The notes under the pieces are model-generated. The model was given only the letters and a program-made list of their open reading frames with translations, did no database searches and was not told where the DNA came from. 64,000 nucleotides of DNA from Lactuca virosa (lineage: Eukaryota > Streptophyta > Magnoliopsida > Asterales > Asteraceae), in NCBI GenBank assembly GCA_928212115.1, contig CAKMRJ010005523.1:107146357-107210356 (forward strand), given 5' to 3'. The position numbers and the translations under genes were made by a program. How positions within the stretch are numbered: position 1 is the first letter of the stretch; the number at the start of each line of letters is the position of its first letter. Of this stretch, positions 11,931-23,889 are shown piece by piece.

Positions 11931-13458
11931 CTAGACCTTATCCTGGTCATCATCGGTCATGCCCTTCTTCTCCACTCCCTCAGTCTGCTGCAATACAGGA
12001 TCCTGGGTGGCAGTAGCAGGCTTACCAGTCAATTTGGCCAGTGCCTTGCGCCAACCGTCCACGTCCCAGGAACCTGCATTCTCTAGATCCTCCGCAAGAC
12101 GGATCCTTGCCTCCCAAATAGCCACTGCAGCACTGACCTTCGCATCAGATATCACCTCCTCTGTCTTATGCAAGTGCTCCTTCTACTTCTCAACCTTCTC
12201 CTTGCTGAGCAGCTCCACTCTCCTCAACAGATCCTCATTGGTCGCTTTCCACATCCTCTCCTGTCCCTGAAGGGTTTGTTCTTCCCTCTCCACTCGGATC
12301 CTTAGATCAGTGGAAACATGATCAGAGACCTAAAACAAAGACATAATAGGCTAGAGAAAGGTAGAATAAAAAATGGAATGAGGATAAAACCAATACTTAC
12401 ATCTTCGGAGAAAGAAACCAATTTCTATAGCGTTTCCTCAGCTCTGAGGCTCTCCAAAGATAGACCTGCTGACTCGGAAATTTTCCTTTTCTAGGATCTC
12501 GGGGTCTTCACTGTCAAGTCGGTAGCCGATTTCTTGGGAGGAAGAGAGGATGAGCTCTTCTCCTTCTTCACCGTCAGCTGATCCTTTGACATGGTTGTAT
12601 CAAGATCAGCAAGGGTGAAGCGAGCACTGGAACGCGTGATTTTGGATCCTATATAAATATATAACATAAGACTATTAAAAACCTTCATCACAAACAAAAA
12701 GAATTGAGTGATCAAACTGGAAGGATCTCTCAGCTTCAGAAAAGGTCAAGAACTTCTCGATCTTCCCTTTAGATTCCTCAGCAACGGGGACGAGCTACTC
12801 AAATTTGAAAGCTGCAAAAAAGAAAACAAAATAAGAATATGTGAATTCCAGGATCCTTATATCAATATAAAAGAATCCTACCCTTCTTAACCCAGGCATC
12901 CGGCAAAAGATCCCCACTAGGAACAGAGTCACGTCTCACGAAAAGGTACTTTCCTTTCCAAGCTTCATCGTTATGTTTGGTTTTCAGGACCATAGGAGTT
13001 CTGTGGGTTTTGACTTTGAGGAGAAAGCGAGAATTCCCGAAGGTTGTGAGATCATATACGCAGGCCAGTTCAGGAAGACCTATATCAAGGCCTTTTGACT
13101 GATTTATTTGGTAAATCCAATATAGGATCCTCCAAACAATTGGCATGGCCTGAATATACGAAATCCCAGTTACCCGGAAGAATTCAGAGACAATCCTGGG
13201 GAAAGGGTATTTCAAACCCAAGGAGAAGGGGTACTCAGGAAAGCACACCCAGGTGGGAGAAACAAAGTCGGGCTGAATGGGAGGGTCAAAGGGCCTGAAA
13301 ACAGCTTCGGGAGGAAAGACTCCATTGAGTACTAAAGACTCAGTGTCGTCGTCACCGAAGGAACACGTCTCCTCGTAGGAGAGGATCCCTTGTTCGATGA
13401 AGTCATCGTCAGGGAGAGCTAAGATGTTTTTGCGAGAAACGGCCATTTTTCTAACCAT
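11931..13458 (-). pseudogene. Antisense extra ORF of the Tat-type element (gypsy-type transposon domain), multi-exon, broken
   Basis: Likely start ATG 13458 (MVRKMAVSRK). Exon 1 (12882-13458) encodes a domain resembling plant 'putative gypsy type transposon' proteins (FPPEAVFRPF, PTWVCFPEYPFSLGLKYPFP, ACVYDLTTFGNS, DAWVKK). It ends at a GT donor. Probable exon 2 starts at 12811 after a pyrimidine-rich TTGCAG acceptor and holds an in-frame TAG. Exon 3 (12401-12648) has an AG acceptor and a clean GTAAGT donor. Exon 4 (11931-12329), Lys/Glu-rich and helical, carries one internal TAG. It is transcribed opposite to the inferred element direction. The domain name is from memory of the family; splice sites are seen in sequence, phases partly inferred. 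The internal stops mark it as a pseudogene in this copy. Confidence 0.65.
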
Positions 13459-13760
13459 AATAGAAGAAGTGAAAACGAAGAAATAGTTACCTTCTAATGA
13501 ATTGTCGGTACTCGAAAAGTAGCACAAGTAAAGAAAGGAAAAACGAAACGAGTAAATAATGAAGGAGCTGATCACATCTATTTATACTAAGGATTTGAGG
13601 TTGATTTGACTATTAACGTCTAATTATCCACCCGTTGGATTTCAAAATTACTTAGCCGTTGAGGGTTAATTCTGAAAATTACTTTTCTCTCTCCTTTTAT
13701 CTCTTTAATTTAAGTTATTCCTTTAACATTTTCGAAATTAACTCTTACATTTTTCAGGAA

Positions 13761-14250
13761 TAACTTGGGGGCAATTGTTAGGGCCAGGATCCTCAAAGCA
13801 TTCAAGATCCTCAGACCTCTTCACTTCAAATATTCAGGATCCTCAACTATCTCAGGATACCGACTATTATTGTTATTACTATTAACTAATATTTATAACG
13901 GTTATATTTCGTATATAACTGATACGTGTGCAGAAATAGTTAAGAGGAGACTTATTCTCAACAGAGTTTCGTTTCAACTATGCTAAAGACCCGGAATACC
14001 AAGTCAAAAAACATTCACAAAGTTGGTCATAGAGGACCCAGGATTATCGGACATCTTATTAGCTAGTTTAGACTACAAATTGACACATGTATCTCGCACT
14101 AGACACACTCGGCTGACATTGAACTTACTCTACGAATTTTTTCACTTGTTCTTACTAGAATACACTCTGTAATCATCATTTTACATTAATAAAATCATCA
14201 AGGCAGGTGATCATTGTCACCTCCCAAGTTTTTGTGTCGGTGATCCTAGC
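13761..14250 (+). repeat. Polypurine tract and 3' LTR of the Tat-type element
   Basis: The tract taacttgggggcaat (13761-13775) is followed by TGTTAGGGCC at 13776. The candidate LTR contains ggatcctca words and an AATAAA-containing stretch near 14187. Its right end is uncertain (near 14250), and no partner LTR is in the window. Confidence 0.5.
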
Positions 14251-14850
14251 AAGGATCAAGGGCTTTCCTTGTAAACCATTGTATCATTCTCTTTACCTTT
14301 TTACGTTACATAATTCGAACATCATAGTCTCTCATTCAATATGGTTGATCAATACTTGTGTAATTTTTGACCAAAACATCCATCATGACAAGCAAAATTT
14401 TAGCCAATTATATTTTCTTAATATAAATATTCATTTATAAAATATTTATCAAAATAGTGAAATTAATTGCATCGTTTTGTACAAAACGGGAGGGTTTCGT
14501 GGTTCATAACCTCTCTTTTTATTTAATTAATAGCTAAAGAACCAATAACTGAATAACTAATTGAAATTTCATCCAATGATCAACATAGTGGCGTATCAAT
14601 TTTCCAAAAGCAACAACAATTTTATTTTTGTTAAAGACCATTGTTGACTAAAAAATAACTGAATCACATAAAATATTTGAGTATTATAATTCATAATAAC
14701 ATTTTTTATGATAACAAATTTAATAAAAGAAAAGTAAAAACTCAAACATCATATAATTAACTCGAATTTGGATTAGGGTTCAAGGAAGATTGGATGATCC
14801 TTAATTAGATGTAGAACATTGAAATTAAGGCATAATAACTTGATTAAACC
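14251..14850. other. AT-rich sequence, no gene seen
   Basis: No ORF, RNA or repeat I can support. It may be leader of the Copia element whose LTR lies at 14867-15358, read on the minus strand. Confidence 0.5.
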
Positions 14851-14851
14851 T

Positions 14852-14864
14852 CTCTCTGATACCA
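14852..14864 (-). other. Primer-binding site next to a Copia-type LTR
   Basis: Minus strand reads TGGTATCAGAGAG, two bases after the LTR end at 14867; close to the standard TGGTATCAGAGC. Confidence 0.7.
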
Positions 14865-14866
14865 CA

Positions 14867-15358
14867 TGTCAGAATTAAGGAATAATCCAAGATCAAATTA
14901 TACATAAAAATCAAGAACTCTAAATAAATTAAAGAATACTTACTTACAGAAGGTGATATATCAATGATGTTAACGATGACTAAATCCATATTATGATTCT
15001 TCCACTTCACATCATGGTGTCTAAGTAATTGATTCTGATGGATTGAATCGCACACACTATGATAGTGTTTATAGAGAGGATTGAGAATGTAAAAAAACGT
15101 TTCACTTTTAAGAAACGCACATCCTCTCAAATCTGTGTATTTATTCCACCAATTACACCTTATTGGAAAGTATTAGAACCACACAATATTGGTCCATCAA
15201 GTTATAGATAAATGTCATGTCCATTATACCACCTAAATTAATCATAGTGTCCTAATATGTCATATTGAAATATTATGGTATACAATATGAATGTACACCA
15301 TACATTAAAATATTAACTAAATAGTCTCATGGACACATTAATAGGTTATTTTCCAACA
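14867..15358 (-). repeat. Copia-type 5' LTR (492 bp), minus strand
   Basis: On the minus strand it begins TGTTGGAAAATAACC and ends AATTCTGACA, then PBS. TGTTGG...ACA ends and the size fit plant Copia LTRs. No coding part follows, so the element is truncated. Confidence 0.65.
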
Positions 15359-16078
15359 ACAAAATCTAATCCCCCAAAAGAAAAAGATAATGGACACAAC
15401 AACATTCCTTCTTTGGTGTACAAGTTACAAAACCTTACAACCTAGAGTGATTGTTAATCAATTCTTTCTTCATTCTTCTAGTGCATCACCTCCGCTGTTT
15501 GTTTATACTTTTCTCCTATTTTTCGATATGATAACACCCATAATTCATTACATGTTTTTTGACGTTTTTTAACTCACATTTAAAAGAGTAATTTCCTTTC
15601 CCTTAAAAACTTGTATTTGTTTCAATGAAAGTTGTAATCTATCGACATGATTAGGTCAAATGTAAACATCGATCAGTCATAATCGATTCACAACTGGCAT
15701 CTAGTTAATGGAACATAAAATCCATGTTATATAGGTTATATGACTCACTCATGATCAATTCACAATTGCAAACTAGCAAATATGACATAAATAAAAGTTA
15801 TGTTATATGGCTCAGGGGCCAACCATGTAATAAATAGAAAAAACACAAGGACAATATAAATCAATAAAAAAATAGAGACACAACATATGAATTTAAGAAA
15901 GTATAAGGACCATTTATGTAATTTTGTCTAAGTAGACTGCTAACAAAACTTGTGCCATGATACGATCTTCATGAAGCTCAATGCATGTTTAACAAAAGGA
16001 GAAAGGTAGTCGTGAAGCTATATGCACTACGTTTTTCGTCACTAATATTATTTTGATACACTTATAAGTGTATAGTCA

Positions 16079-16136
<58 letters not shown>

Positions 16137-16600
16137 CGCATTGCATTTCCAAATAACAATACAACAATGGGAAACAGCGGCGACACCTATAATGACGAGA
16201 TCAAGCTGGACATGTTTGGTAGTTTTGTAATTTGAGTTTGATACTTTGGGAATACGTACTTTATTTTAATTTTAATACTTCATTTTTATTTTTATATTGC
16301 GCTAGTTTAGAATTTTGGTAATTCATAGTTTGAAATTTTTGTTTATGTTGATATTTTGATTGTTTGGTATATTGATAATTTGTAATTTGGTTTTTTGATA
16401 ATTTGCTATTTTTAGTATTTTGGATTGTTTTGGTTTGTCGTTTTAACTTATAAGTTTATTAATACGTATACTTCTTCTGTAGATAGATCTTATTGATGTT
16501 ATTCTCAGTAACCCGGCGGGTCTACCATGAGATTTTGAGAAATTATTTAATTGTTGTCGACCCAAAATAATAATGTGCGCAATAACAAGAGGATGTAACA
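15359..16600. other. AT-rich intergenic sequence
   Basis: Nothing recognisable except the (AT)n tract listed separately. Short ORFs here have no supporting features. Confidence 0.5.
16083..16134. repeat. (AT)n microsatellite
   Basis: About 26 uninterrupted AT units. Confidence 0.97.
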
Positions 16601-18634
16601 TATCAAATTTCAAACAAAATTTTTCATTTTTAAATAAGAGTAATCACTCAAACCATTTTCCAAAAGTATAATAAAAACATCCATTTGTTAAAACCATATA
16701 ATATTGAGTACCAAAATCTGAGTAATCAAAAATCATACCAACAAAAGTCTCCAAAAATGGGTTTCATAGATGTGATACAATTTATCCGTGCTCTTTCCTT
16801 TGCTACTGAATAACCTGAAAAACATTTCAATTCAATGAGTAAGCACAAAGATTCATGAGTTCCCCACCATACCATATACCATATACCAATGTGAATGTTG
16901 TCATCCGAATATAGTCTTACACTCATTTCCGTTTTTGTAGTCCCACTACAGTCTTTCCTGCTTTGATACAAGTGTTACAATACCACCACAGTCTTCCCTA
17001 TAAAAGTCACCATGACAGTCTATCAAATCCATGACACCTAGTTTCCTAAATAGTTTAGTGAAAAAACTCACATGTGTCTAATAGCAGAATCTCAGCAATC
17101 GTCTCTACAACAAAATAGCTAGCACAATTAACTAATACCAATCATTAGTCAAACATTTAAATCCATCCACGTTTGACCAAAACTCAAATTCGTCAAAAAA
17201 TCAACAGTCAAAGTCAATCAGCAGGCACGTCATGACAAGTCCATGCGATGTGCGCCCCATTAGATGACAAAATAATCGAGAACTTACTTTAGTAGGCGCA
17301 TCGTGACCCTCCCTAAGTGCGTCGCATGTAGTGTCCAAACATCTTTCTCATTAACCTCTTAAACCATTTTGTCAGAGGCTAAAACATCTAGAACTAAATC
17401 GATTGAAGTTCTTAAGGGATAAAGTTTCCAAGTTTATCCATGTAAAAGTCTACAACAAGGTTAACCTCATCCCTAGATCCATAAACGAAACAAAAATGGA
17501 TAGAGCTCATTGTACGGTTTCATGGCAGCTCATACATGTCCTCATTTTACCAATAAATGTCTAGGTTTGATCAAAATACATGTCTCAAGCTCTGGACTCT
17601 TCGAAACTCCAAGGATAATTCATCAAAAAGGGTCGTAAATGATTAAAAATAACTAAGGACCTGTCAAACACCTTGATATACGCATAAGACTCATAAATTC
17701 AAGAACTTTATCAACTACATGGGTCGAAAAGGAACTGATAATGTTGGATCTTGATGGGGGATTACCTCCTTGCACCACATACTCTCTTTATCAAACAAAA
17801 ACACGCTAAAGAACAAAACACCAGCAAAGCAATCTATGAGGATAGGGTTTAAAGAGGAAGGGATTTTAGGATAGAGGCTGTTCAAATGAGGAAACTCTAA
17901 AACCTAGTGCTCTAATGGTGTATGGGGTTAATCCATACACAATAGTAGGTCGGTTATAATTATTTATCTATCCAGCCCAAGTAAGCAATATCAACTAGGT
18001 TGGATCATCCAAACTAAATACATCCATGTATGCACCCATCTAAAGAGTAGTAACGTAAATAAATAATATTGCAATAGTGCTAAAGTGATATCCCGAAAAA
18101 CAAGGAAAAAGATTCATTATTTTATTTAAGGATACTACCCATATTACCATAAGGCAATATTACCACCCAGGTAACACCAGCAACCAAAGGTCCTCTATAC
18201 ACATTTAAATACATTGTCAAAGATAAGTAATATGCATTCCTTTCTAATATAATCTCGTCATAGCAATATCAAGTAACAACTACTTCCAATTCTAACTTAG
18301 GCATCAGAGAGTGTTACCACCCCCATTTCCGGTAATGATCTTAGCCTAGTGTCTATCTATCTATTTTATAGGAGTGACTTCCATTTATTAGAATTTGGAG
18401 TAGCACATTTACATACAATCAATCACCCTAAAACTAAGGTTTAGTCCTTTCAGCTAAGGCGCGATGTGTAGGCACTTAGGAGTCGACCCCACGTAGGTCC
18501 TTTTCTTAAATTCCATTCTTCATTCTTGATTCCAAATCACTCCTTACTTCCATTATTCCTTGTACTTTAAAACAACTAATTTGAATGAAATCATAATGAG
18601 AATTTGGGTGTTACAACCCTCCGCCACTTATCAG
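16600..18634 (-). repeat. Probable 3' LTR and polypurine tract of a minus-strand gypsy element
   Basis: On the minus strand, gataagtggcggaggg (polypurine-like, about 18617-18632) is followed by TGTAACACCC at 18615, the typical start of plant gypsy LTRs. CpG-rich words such as ATGCGACGCAC and CACGATGCGCC occur at 17225-17340 and a related word near 18450, as in the other LTRs here. The left end is not defined. No ORF of note lies within it. Confidence 0.4.
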
Positions 18635-18940
18635 GAATTCGACCTTGAAATTCGCCTTCACGACTAACTCTAGATACTACTCTCAAATTAATTCAATTAG
18701 CCTCCAAGCCCATTTACAAATTTACTTGAGCTTCCACCACGCTCTAGAAAAACTAAAAACCATCACTCTCTAAGCCAAAACTAATAAACTCCAAATATAA
18801 GAAACATGACCCAAAATCTATGTAAAAACTTCCCAATTTCGGAACGCATTAGTCTGAAACCTTTCAAGATAATACCGAAAGACTGGCAATCATTTTCCAG
18901 ACACACGTTCCACCTATTTCCTCTAACATGGAACACTCTT
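18635..18940. other. Left flank of element B
   Basis: Unrecognised sequence. It joins 29512 onward if element B and one CTCTT copy are removed, and may be the internal 3' end of the minus-strand gypsy element. Confidence 0.4.
18936..18940 (+). repeat. Target-site duplication of element B, left copy
   Basis: CTCTT immediately before the LTR start (TGTAACACC). The identical CTCTT is at 29512-29516. Five bases is the expected length for Ty3/gypsy integration. Confidence 0.9.
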
Positions 18941-19356
18941 TGTAACACCAGTCAAAATAGGTCAATGGACAATCACATGTGATTATGCTAATCATGTAAT
19001 GTGATTTTGTTAAACTAGTAATGTGATAAACGTACTATGTAGTTCATGATAAATTCTAATACAAATATGAACTTACTTTATGATACAACTCAAAGTATAC
19101 GTCCATACGATTCCAAAAATATAGAGAATGTCTAAATCTAACTTCGCATGAAGAAGTTATGATAAACCGAACACTATAAATCTCTATAATAAGAGGAATT
19201 TAAAATAGACTTATAATTAGCTATTGGAGTCTAAAATAGAGTTGTAGTACCCGTAAATACCTACGCGTGCATATAAAGAACGTCAAAAACGGAGTTCGTA
19301 TGTGAAAGTTACGACCTTCCGAAGATACAGCTGTCTGAAACCCTAATCCGACTGAG

Positions 19357-19593
19357 CTCACGACGTGAGCATAGAAACTCACGACCTGAGGAGTCATTTT
19401 TGCCACATTTCGGACCTAGAAGGTGCGTGACAAGGCTACGAAGGGATAAGTTCTAAACTCACGACGTGAGCAAGGATATCTCACGACGCGAGGAGTCACA
19501 TGGCCACCTTCCGAAGCTAGGGACGCAAATGGCAAGTCTACGGGGTGACCAGCCATGGCTCACGACGTGAGACTATATGGCTCACGACGTGAG
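19357..19593. repeat. Array of six palindromic words CTCACGACGTGAG in LTR B
   Basis: Perfect copies at 19357-19369, 19458-19470, 19559-19571 and 19581-19593. Imperfect copies at 19378-19390 and 19480-19492. Each is a 6-bp inverted repeat around a single A. The same array recurs in the 3' LTR (about 27714-27950), with one CG-to-CA change. Confidence 0.95.
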
Positions 19594-19609
19594 AGGCCAA
19601 AAATCTTCC

Positions 19610-19617
19610 TATAAATA
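19610..19617 (+). promoter_or_regulatory. TATA box of LTR B
   Basis: TATAAATA, 17 bp after the last palindromic word; the same box is at 27965-27972 in the 3' LTR. It probably sets the element's transcription start about 30 bp downstream. Confidence 0.75.
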
Positions 19618-21079
19618 GCAGGTCCGACTTTATCCATTCTTACACCTAAACTTCTTTCTCCTCTCTCCTTTGCTGAAGCCATCTTGCATCCCGAGCCCCG
19701 ACGACCTCGTACCGCTGACCTAATCTGCTTAGATTACATAAAATCACGCTACTAGGGTGAGTTTCACGTTCCCACTTTCTAATATTTCGGGGGAAAACGC
19801 AAGCTAAATATTGTATATACGTTACTATTATGTCTATATGATAGTATATTAGTATCAACGTAGATAGTTATAATAACCGGGGTATAGTTGTTCTAAATAT
19901 AATATTTTGAATATATACAACTATTATCAATTTGTTAGCATGTTATTATACTAATGTAGATCTTGAGTTATACTTAGGATTCTATATATATGTTGTGTGC
20001 GATATAGTTCTGAAGTTATATTCGGAAGTTCTATATGTTAATTTATAAAGTATGTTGCTATTATTGGTTTTATGTCAAGATAAAACTTGGTATGCTATAT
20101 GTTGTTACTATTAGTTTTATGACAAGATAAAAGTTGGTATGTTATATGTTGTTGTTGTTATTGGTTTTATGTCAAGATAAAACCTAGTTTTACTTTAAGT
20201 TATAGTTGTTATACTGCCTAAATGTTATGAAGTTAGGAGTAATGTTTAAAAGCATAGTAAATTAGGGTTTTAGACATGAAAATGCTTTTTTTTGTTAGAG
20301 CTATAGAAAGCCGTCAAAGTCTACATGAGTAATTGTATTCATCAACTAAGATTGGGGATCTTAGCGGAAATCCTCTGAACTGTAACCGTTAATCCCGTGT
20401 GAGCGAGGAAGTCGTGTATAATTAGTATATGGTTTGACCACCCCACTTTTGATTGTTAGCTACAGTCAACCATAAGCGAGTGACGAACTATCCTTTTATT
20501 TGTTATTTGTTCCGGCGTCGATGAAGCGTGCGGTGTTCCTCATGGAAATCATGAGTGGGTTGTCCCTCATGGAAATCATGAGTGGGTTTTATCAGAGGTA
20601 TTATGTCATAGCAGCGGTTACAGGCTCATGGTAGCAAATTGTTAGAAACACTATACTTTGTCGTCATACAAGTATAAATGCTAAGTATAAGTTTCCTCAT
20701 ACTTATACCCTAAGTACATGGAACGTTTAGGTATATCACTTAATTGATAAGTAAACTATTATACCTAATATATCTACTAAACGTTGGAGAGTCAAAATGA
20801 TACTTTCAAAACTATACTTTTAAACTTGGAAAATGTATTATTTTTATATGGAGTCAAAACCTGTGGACTCACCAACTTTATGTTGACGTATTTTAAAATG
20901 CATGTGTACAATAGTCAGATATTATGTAATAGGCTCTAGAAAAATAAAAATGTAACTCTCAATCATCAATAAAGGTATGTATTTTCTTTAGTACTGTTCA
21001 ATGTATGTTATATAACTGTGATACGAAGAATGACGTTACACCACCCGGTGTTTCCGCCGATGGCCGGGGTGTGACAGAT

Positions 21080-21091
21080 TGGTATCAGAGC
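21080..21091 (+). other. Element B primer-binding site
   Basis: TGGTATCAGAGC, three bases after the LTR; complementary to the 3' end of initiator tRNA-Met in plant elements. It is followed by about 540 bp of untranslated leader without a supported ORF. Confidence 0.93.
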
Positions 21092-21630
21092 TATTAACTA
21101 TAGTGAACTACTACTTTCTTAGGAAAGCACGTCTATAGTTTAGGGTTACTCTATTAGGTTTAGGTATATCCCTTAGCCTACAATAAAAAGTATTATTAAT
21201 TTTTCTACTGAAGGACTACTTACGGGAGCGGTGACAGGATAGACATGTCGATTTGGGTTGTTGGATTCCAGAACGGCTATATGCTAAAATGATCCTGCCC
21301 TTTCGACTGTCTTGACTGGCCGGAGCCTTATCAGATAGACCTGAAGTAACAAACAATAGTTAAAGCGTGAATACAATAAATAAGAATATAGAGTCATATA
21401 TAAAGACTCAGACCCGCGATGAGAATACACCTTAATACCCGGAATGTTTTTGATCTCAAGGATTTAGATCAAATATTCCAACTAAAGTTTATATGTGCGT
21501 AGATCCTATCACAACTAGGTGTAGGTGCGCAACTACATTTTATTATGATCAGATCATATGCACTATTTAATTTGGGAGTAATATTTGATATACTAAACTC
21601 TTGGTGATCCAAAATGTATAGGAATTCGAC

Positions 21631-22441
21631 ATGGCACATTCACGAGAATGGATAATCATCGAGGATACAGATGAAGAAGAGGAAGTTTCATTCCCCATGT
21701 TGGTAGGCGATCCTTACTACCTTATAAATCCAACCACCTTTCATCCAATACCTTCTGACGATGGAGTACCTTTACCTTCCAATGAATGGGAAGAGAGTGA
21801 ACCAATGGAAGAGAGCGAATCAATGGAGAAGACAGAATCGGTGGCATCATCTTTACCACCAATGAACACTCTTTACCGTCAAGTTCCAGGAGGAGCGAAG
21901 ATGAAACGCACGGCTCGTAAATCCATACCGATATGACAAAAGATTAAGAAGAATCAGAAGGCGACATCTTCAGGAAGTCATAGAGTTCAAGATGAACCTG
22001 CACGGATCTCACAAACCGTTGATAGGTGGGTGGCAGAAGAAAGAGCTGCTAATATGTATGAGACTGGTCAATCATCTCGACCACATCCCCCGCATTCTTC
22101 CCGAAGTTAACACTTTATCTCAATTGTTTGAGAAAAGTGTGAAAATTGAAGATAAGATGGAAATTGTTGAAGGAAGGGCTACTCATCTCTCCGGAAGAGT
22201 ACGAAGGCTAGAAGGACAAAGGACATGAGATCAGGAATCGGTGATGGATGTCCATCATCGTATAAATTTTGCTTATAATGACATGATTACTCACGATGTA
22301 AGGTTTGCAGAGTTAGAGCTCTACAATCAAATCTCAAGAAATGAAGAACGCACAGGAAGTCTTGAGCAGAGAACTCAAGCACTGGAGGAACAAGTGGTTA
22401 ATGTCACTGACGTGCTAGGTCATCACCTAGGTTACAGGTAG
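21631..22441 (+). pseudogene. Element B extra ORF upstream of gag (acidic, coiled-coil-like), broken
   Basis: ATG 21631 (MAHSREWIIIEDTDEEEEV). The N-terminus is acidic and has a GDPYY motif, like GDPYF in element C. A basic KMKRTARK stretch precedes an in-frame TGA at 21934-21936 (from CGA by one C-to-T change). Reading continues through a frameshift near 22100 into a helical Glu/Arg-rich part with heptads (IEDKMEIVEGRATHLSGRVRRLEGQ). A second CGA-to-TGA stop lies at 22226-22228, then RTGSLEQRTQALEEQV to a natural TAG at 22441. Restored length would be about 270 residues. No known domain is recognised. Position and composition match the extra ORFs of elements A and C. Confidence 0.6.
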
Positions 22442-22745
22442 ATAAGCAAAAACTAGTGGTTGTGTAAATAGAGAAATCAGACTAGTTAAGGCAAGAGATT
22501 AAAGTTTATAGCAAGGATGTAGAAAACCTTGCAAATTTTGCAATGTTTATAGAAACGTTTCTCTTATAAGCCTAAATAAACTGATGTAACTGCTGGTAAT
22601 AATATGAAGCATATATTATAGTAATCATTGTGTTATCCATTATGTTTTACACTTTGAAGAATAATTGAAGTATTTAGTACTCGTTTATTAAATGACTAAC
22701 AAAACTCATAAAATTCTTATTATTTATAATAGGAACTAAAACAAA

Positions 22746-23889
22746 ATGCCTAGAAGGAGTAGTGCTCGGCTAAACCCTAACCAACGATCAGCACCACAAC
22801 AACAACCACCATAACCAAACCCCCCCAATAAGTACATCAGAACTTGAAGAAATCATAGCTCAAAGAATTATTGCGGCTCTATCTAATGTCACAAGAGGTG
22901 GAGTTAGAAATGAAGGCAATGTAGGGTCCGCTAGAATGTGTACCTACAAAGACTTTATGAATTGCAGGCCAAAGAGCTTTCATGGAAATGAAGGGGTTGT
23001 TAATTTGACTAGGTGGATAGAAAAGACAGAGTCTGTCTTTCAAATAAGCTTCTGTCCAGACGATTGTAAAGTACGATTTGCAGCATGTACTTTCGCTGAT
23101 GCAGCACTTACATGGTGGAACAGCCATGTGAATACAATAGGAATTGATACTACAAATTCCATGAAATGGGAAGAGCTAAAAATGATGCTAGTAGATGAGT
23201 ATTATCCTAGGGAGGAAATACATAAGATGGAACAAGAATTGTGGACCCTAACCATGAAGGGTTCAGAGATAAAAGCTTATACCGCTAGATTTAATGATCT
23301 TGTAGTAATGTGTCCAGCACTTGTAACCCCTGAATATAAGAAAATTAAGCAATATATCTGGGGTTTAGCATCGCAAATCAAAGGCATGGTGATCGCATCA
23401 AATCCTACAACCTACGACATCACCAAGAGAATAGCTCATCACCTAACCCTCACAGAGATCCAAGGAACAGTAGTGGTCTCAAAGGCTGATTCTCCCAAAT
23501 CTGGAACAAACAAGCGCAAGTTTAATGGGAAGAATCCCAGACAATCATCTGAGAAAAGACAAGAAGTGGCAAACAATTATGCAGCCACGACGGCAGTAAC
23601 CACTCAACCAAAATCTTCATGGTGCAGTCAGTGCAACCGTCATCATCCAGGTGACTGTTTTGTTTGCACGAAGTGCAAGAAGAAGGGGCATACTGCTAGT
23701 CACTGCAGGAGCACAACACATGCAACAGTGAATCAGGGAGCAAATACTGGAGCATGCCATGGTGAAGGAAGGAAGTGTTATGAGTGTGGAGAGGTTGGAC
23801 ATATCAAGAGAGAATGTCCAAAGTTAAGGAGTCAATGGGGCATAGGACGTGGCAGGGCATTCGTGATCGGAAACAGAGAGGCTATCTAG
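22746..23889 (+). pseudogene. gag: Element B gag, broken
   Basis: ATG 22746 (MPRRSSARLN) followed by a Gln/Pro-rich stretch and a frameshift near 22812, where the original frame meets TAA. The main open part (22936-23889) carries the retrotransposon gag domain (CTYKDFMNC, RWIEKTESVF, FAACTFADAALTWWNSH, YIWGLASQIKG) and two intact CCHC knuckles (CTKCKKKGHTASHC, CYECGEVGHIKREC). The preceding linker is Ser/Lys-rich. It ends at TAG 23887-23889, and the pol frame continues without interruption after it, exactly as in element A. Confidence 0.92.

Larger units (their letters stand above)
10810..14250 (+). mobile_element. Tat-type Ty3/gypsy element, 3' portion (host of element A)
   Basis: No gag-pol is visible here. 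What remains is two tandem-repeat blocks, an antisense multi-exon ORF, a polypurine tract (about 13761-13775, aacttgggggcaat) and an LTR start (TGTTAGGGCC, 13776). The known habit of Tat-lineage elements to carry extra ORFs between pol and the 3' LTR, sometimes antisense and with a transposon-protein-like domain, fits this layout. The right boundary near 14250 is a guess. The 5' part would lie beyond element A, outside the window. Confidence 0.55.
18941..21076 (+). repeat. Element B 5' LTR (2136 bp)
   Basis: Starts TGTAACACCAG and ends GGTGTGACA. It contains two copies of an AAAGAACGT...GTTCGTATG-type module (19088-19160 and 19243-19318), six CTCACGACGTGAG words (19357-19593) and a TATA box at 19610. 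It lacks a segment present in the 3' LTR near 29265-29340. Confidence 0.95.
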
